A DNA stretch of 17,649 bases. Origin: Oscillospiraceae bacterium (GTDB lineage: Bacteria; Bacillota; Clostridia; Oscillospirales; Ruminococcaceae). Both the position numbers and the translations under genes were made by a program. The notes below the pieces were generated by a model, which saw nothing but the letters and a program-made list of their open reading frames with translations, searched no databases and was not told the DNA's origin. Of this stretch, positions 15,293-17,649 are shown piece after piece (the stretch's first letter is position 1; the number at the start of each line of letters is the position of its first letter). The stretch is from assembly GCA_019423445.1 (NCBI GenBank), contig JAHZBJ010000005.1:16924-34572 (forward strand), read 5' to 3'.

Positions 15293-16171
15293 ATGACAAA
15301 CCAAGTGGAAAAAAATGAAAACCCCATGCCCCAGGAGGACGTTTTCAGCACCAAAGGACGTTGGCCTATCTTCATTAAACTTTTTGCCGTCAGCGGCGTC
15401 ATGGCCGCCCTGGGCGAAGTCATCGGTACCTTTAAAATCCCCATTGGCCCCGGCCAGCTGATCCTTCTCCCCATGATCTTCGCCATGGTGCTGGCGGTGC
15501 TGATCACCCCTGACGCCCTGGGCCGCAAGATCCAGGCCCTCAAGCAGATCTGCAGTGAGAAGGAGGTCAAGCTCTCCGAATCGGTGATGGGCATGGTGCT
15601 GCTGATTCTGGGCGTCAAGCTGGGTATGGCTGCCGGCCCCAACATCATCACCGTTCTTCAGGCGGGCCCCGCCCTGATCCTCCAGGAATTCGGCAACCTG
15701 GGCACCATGATTATCGGACTGCCTGTGGCTATGCTTCTGGGTATGCGCCGTGAGGCTGTGGGCGCCACCCTTTCCATCTGCCGTGAGCCCACCCTGGGTC
15801 TTATCTCCGAGATCTACGGCATCGATTCCCCCGAAGGGATCGGCGTTATGGGTACCTACATGGTGGGTAACCTCTTCGGCACCATCTTCTTCGGTCTGCT
15901 GGGTTCCTTTGGCGTTCTGACCGGTATCCATCCCTATGCTTTGGGTATGGCCTGCGGCATGGGCTCCGGTTCCATGATGACCGCAGCTTCTCAGGCCCTG
16001 GCAGCCACTGTCCCCGAGATTTCGGAGGAAGTGCTGGCGTTCGCCGCAACCTCCAACATCTGCACCAACCTGGACGGTCTGTATATGGAGCTCTTCATCG
16101 CCTTGCCTGTGGCCAATTTCCTGTACAAGAAGTTTTCCAAGGTGCTCCACAAGGACAAGGCCGGCGCCTGA
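15293..16171 (+). CDS. Polytopic membrane protein, probably DUF3100-like; candidate transporter subunit
   Basis: 292 residues with a charged N-terminus (1-26) and seven or eight predicted membrane helices: about 27-45, 55-73, 96-115, 118-132, 137-150, 184-209, 213-236 and 262-278. A glycine/serine/methionine-rich stretch GMACGMGSGSMMTAASQA (218-235) looks like a re-entrant or substrate-contact segment. I associate it from memory with the uncharacterised DUF3100 family; that needs a profile search. AGGAGG (15278-15283) is nine bases before the ATG. It stands between a C-N hydrolase and a second small membrane protein, followed by an M20 amidohydrolase, so a transport role for the operon substrate is likely. 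Its five Arg codons are CGC or CGT, unlike the CGG-rich neighbours, which suggests high expression. Confidence 0.72.
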   Translation: MTNQVEKNENPMPQEDVFSTKGRWPIFIKLFAVSGVMAALGEVIGTFKIPIGPGQLILLPMIFAMVLAVLITPDALGRKIQALKQICSEKEVKLSESVMGMVLLILGVKLGMAAGPNIITVLQAGPALILQEFGNLGTMIIGLPVAMLLGMRREAVGATLSICREPTLGLISEIYGIDSPEGIGVMGTYMVGNLFGTIFFGLLGSFGVLTGIHPYALGMACGMGSGSMMTAASQALAATVPEISEEVLAFAATSNICTNLDGLYMELFIALPVANFLYKKFSKVLHKDKAGA

Positions 16172-16199
16172 GACTGAGAAATAGAGGAGGTATATTGTT

Positions 16200-16664
16200 A
16201 TGACAAAGACTCTCAATCAACTGAAGGTGCTGGCACTTTGCGGCGCCATCGTTCTCACCACCCAGTGGGTAAACCTGGCCCGGGGTGGGGCCTCCCTGGA
16301 TGTTCTCAATGCCATTGTGGGTATGGTGGTCATCATCGCCATCTGCATTGTTTCCCTGAAAATCAAGGAAGCGCTGCCCATGAAGATTCCTGCGTTCGCC
16401 TGGGCTTCCCTCCTGGGCACCCTGGTTACCACCCCCTGGTGCCCCTTCCAGGAGCAGATCCTGGGATTCACCGCTCAGATCTCCTCCGGCCAAGTGGGTA
16501 CCGTGATCCTGGCGGTGGCCGGTATCTCCATCGGCACCAAGCTGGATGACATCAAGCGCCTGAGCTGGAAGATGATCCTGGTGGCCATTGTGGTGTTCTG
16601 CGGCACCTTCTTCGGTTCCGCCCTCATCGCCCAGGCTGTCCTGAAGATCCAGGGTCTCATCTGA
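16200..16664 (+). CDS. Small membrane protein, probable partner of the upstream membrane protein
   Basis: 154 residues with about five predicted helices (8-24, 35-54, 64-78, 99-115, 122-146). The loop SSGQVGTVILAVAGISIGTKLDD (split between 95 and 117) is rich in Gly and Ser and ends in an acidic pair. The later helix is followed by a short tail. I do not recognise a named family; the layout recalls half of an inverted-repeat secondary carrier. GAGGAGGT lies eight bases before the ATG, and the gene is 28 bases after the larger membrane protein. The strong site and close spacing suggest the two make a complex in fixed ratio. An independent function is possible. Confidence 0.7.
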   Translation: MTKTLNQLKVLALCGAIVLTTQWVNLARGGASLDVLNAIVGMVVIIAICIVSLKIKEALPMKIPAFAWASLLGTLVTTPWCPFQEQILGFTAQISSGQVGTVILAVAGISIGTKLDDIKRLSWKMILVAIVVFCGTFFGSALIAQAVLKIQGLI

Positions 16665-16700
16665 GCCGGGTCCAGCCGGACCTTTGCGACCCAACAAACC

Positions 16701-16748
16701 GGCCCCGGGAGGGGGAGGATTTCTCCTTCCCGCCTGGGGCCTATTTTA
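16701..16748 (+). terminator. Imperfect GC-rich hairpin with T-tract inside the operon
   Basis: GGCCCC (16701-16706) pairs with GGGGCC (16736-16741). The inner parts, GGGAGGGGGAGGA against TCCTTCCCGCC, pair with a few mismatches and G-T pairs, and TATTTTA follows. It lies between the small membrane protein and the M20 gene. It may be a partial terminator or processing site that lowers expression of the downstream gene, rather than the end of the operon. Confidence 0.55.
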
Positions 16749-16767
16749 CCCGCAAGGAGGTAGTTCC

Positions 16768-17649
16768 ATGGATAAGGAACAAATGAAAAAACTGGTTATC
16801 GCCCAGGTGGATCAGGACCGGGAAGCGATCCTGGCCCTGGGAAAAGAGATCTACAAGCACCCGGAAACCGGGTACCGGGAGGTACGCACCACCGAGACCC
16901 TGGCCAAGGCCCTGGAGGGGCTGGGGCTGCCTGTGGACCGGGAGATCGCCGTTACCGGCTGCCGGGCCTACGCCAACCGGGAGAAAACCGGTCCCAAGGT
17001 TGCGGTGATGGGAGAGCTGGACTCGGTGGTCTGCCACAACCATCCTGACTGCGACCCCACCACCGGCGCCATGCACGCCTGCGGTCACAATATCCAGGTG
17101 TCGGTGATGTACGGCGTGGCTGCCGCCCTGATCCATTCCGGAGTTATGGGTGAGCTGGACGGCCGGGTGGACTTTATGGCGGTGCCTGCTGAGGAGTACA
17201 TTGAGCTGGATTACCGCAAGAGCCTCCGGGACCAGGGCAAGCTGCGCTTTTATGCAGGCAAGGCGGAACTGACCTACCGCGGAGCTTACGACGATGTGGA
17301 TATGTGCATGATGGCCCATAACTTCCCCATTGCCGCCGACGGCTGGAAGTGCTCTCCCATGAATACCGGCAACGGCTTCATCGGGAAAAAGACCCACTTC
17401 CTGGGCCGGCAGGCCCACGCCGGCGCCGCCCCCTGGGATGGCATCAACGCCCTGAACATGGCTACCCTGGCCATCACCGCCATGAACACCCAGCGGGAGA
17501 CCTTCAAGGAAAAGGACTGTGTGCGTATCCACCAGATCATCAACAAGGGCGGCGACATTGTCAACGCCGTTCCCGATGATGTGGAGCTGGAAACCACCGT
17601 CCGCGCCCGGAGCCTCCCCGCCCTGAAAGACGCCAACGACAAGGTGAAC
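16768..17649 (+). CDS. M20-family amidohydrolase (3' end outside the window)
   Basis: Open frame of 294 codons running off the end. The family usually has about 390-480 residues. AAGGAGG (16754-16760) is seven bases before the ATG. Metal-site marks: GELDSV near 90, HACGHN with Cys105 and His107, the pair Glu142-Glu143 in VPAEEY, and His184 in AHNFP. HAGAAPWDGINAL opens the dimerisation domain, followed by NKGGDIVNAVPDD. The use of Cys in HACGH points to the M20D group of aminoacyl and IAA-amino-acid hydrolases (also AbgB). These split N-acyl or N-aroyl amino acids. Residues 145-170 form an insert (Y-R-K-S-L-R-D-Q) in place of the short family loop. The likely role is to release an amino acid from the imported conjugate; the substrate is unknown. 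Confidence 0.9.
   Translation, partial: MDKEQMKKLVIAQVDQDREAILALGKEIYKHPETGYREVRTTETLAKALEGLGLPVDREIAVTGCRAYANREKTGPKVAVMGELDSVVCHNHPDCDPTTGAMHACGHNIQVSVMYGVAAALIHSGVMGELDGRVDFMAVPAEEYIELDYRKSLRDQGKLRFYAGKAELTYRGAYDDVDMCMMAHNFPIAADGWKCSPMNTGNGFIGKKTHFLGRQAHAGAAPWDGINALNMATLAITAMNTQRETFKEKDCVRIHQIINKGGDIVNAVPDDVELETTVRARSLPALKDANDKVN

Noticed and set aside
15289..15318. Nine-codon frame starting at ATG 15289, overlapping the start of the large membrane protein
   Set aside because: The ribosome binding site at 15278-15283 is better placed for ATG 15293, and the short peptide has no feature that suggests a leader.

Overview
The window looks like chromosomal DNA of a GC-rich, low-copy-mobile-element Firmicute, most likely a Clostridia member of the Oscillospiraceae/Ruminococcaceae type. 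The signs are very GC-rich coding DNA with short AT-rich intergenic gaps, strong AGGAGG-type ribosome binding sites, a Gram-positive fab gene order, a MarR-type regulator behind fabZ, a minimal SufC-SufB pair and an EpsG-type polymerase. This placement is inference. No rRNA, tRNA, IS element, prophage or CRISPR array was seen.

Layout. 1-1775 (+): end of a fatty-acid synthesis operon (tail of fabG, then fabF and fabZ). 2025-2498 (+): a MarR-family regulator with its own promoter and a strong terminator. 2633-5229 (+): a metal-efflux unit, consisting of a consensus promoter, an SmtB/CzrA-like operator, an ArsR/SmtB repressor, a free-standing 72-residue metallochaperone-like HMA protein and a Zn/Cd/Pb-type P1B ATPase that lacks its own N-terminal HMA domain. 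5276-7122 (+): a two-gene sufC-sufB operon behind a promoter whose -35 is overlapped by an inverted repeat, closed by a bidirectional terminator. 7142-12641 (-): three separately transcribed membrane-protein genes: an ArsB/SLC13-type anion permease, a P2A (calcium-type) ATPase and an EpsG-like polymerase. A 386-base gap between the last two holds a minus-strand terminator, a palindrome and a doubtful 42-codon ORF.

12830-17649 (+): an accessory catabolic operon that runs off the window. It has an AT-rich promoter region with a 12-bp perfect palindrome, then RidA, a fold-type III PLP enzyme related to D-serine dehydratase/D-threonine aldolase, a Nit2/omega-amidase-like carbon-nitrogen hydrolase, two unfamiliar membrane proteins that may form a bipartite transporter, and an M20 amidohydrolase. 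A coherent reading is uptake of an N-acylated or amidated amino-acid-like compound, hydrolysis of its amide bonds, PLP-dependent elimination or aldol cleavage, and RidA clearing the reactive enamine. The substrate cannot be told from sequence. This operon is the best candidate here for an undescribed system.

Four predicted promoters (ArsR, sufC, anion permease, ridA) are good sigma-A matches with exactly 17-base spacers. Three of them share the -10 sequence TATCAT.
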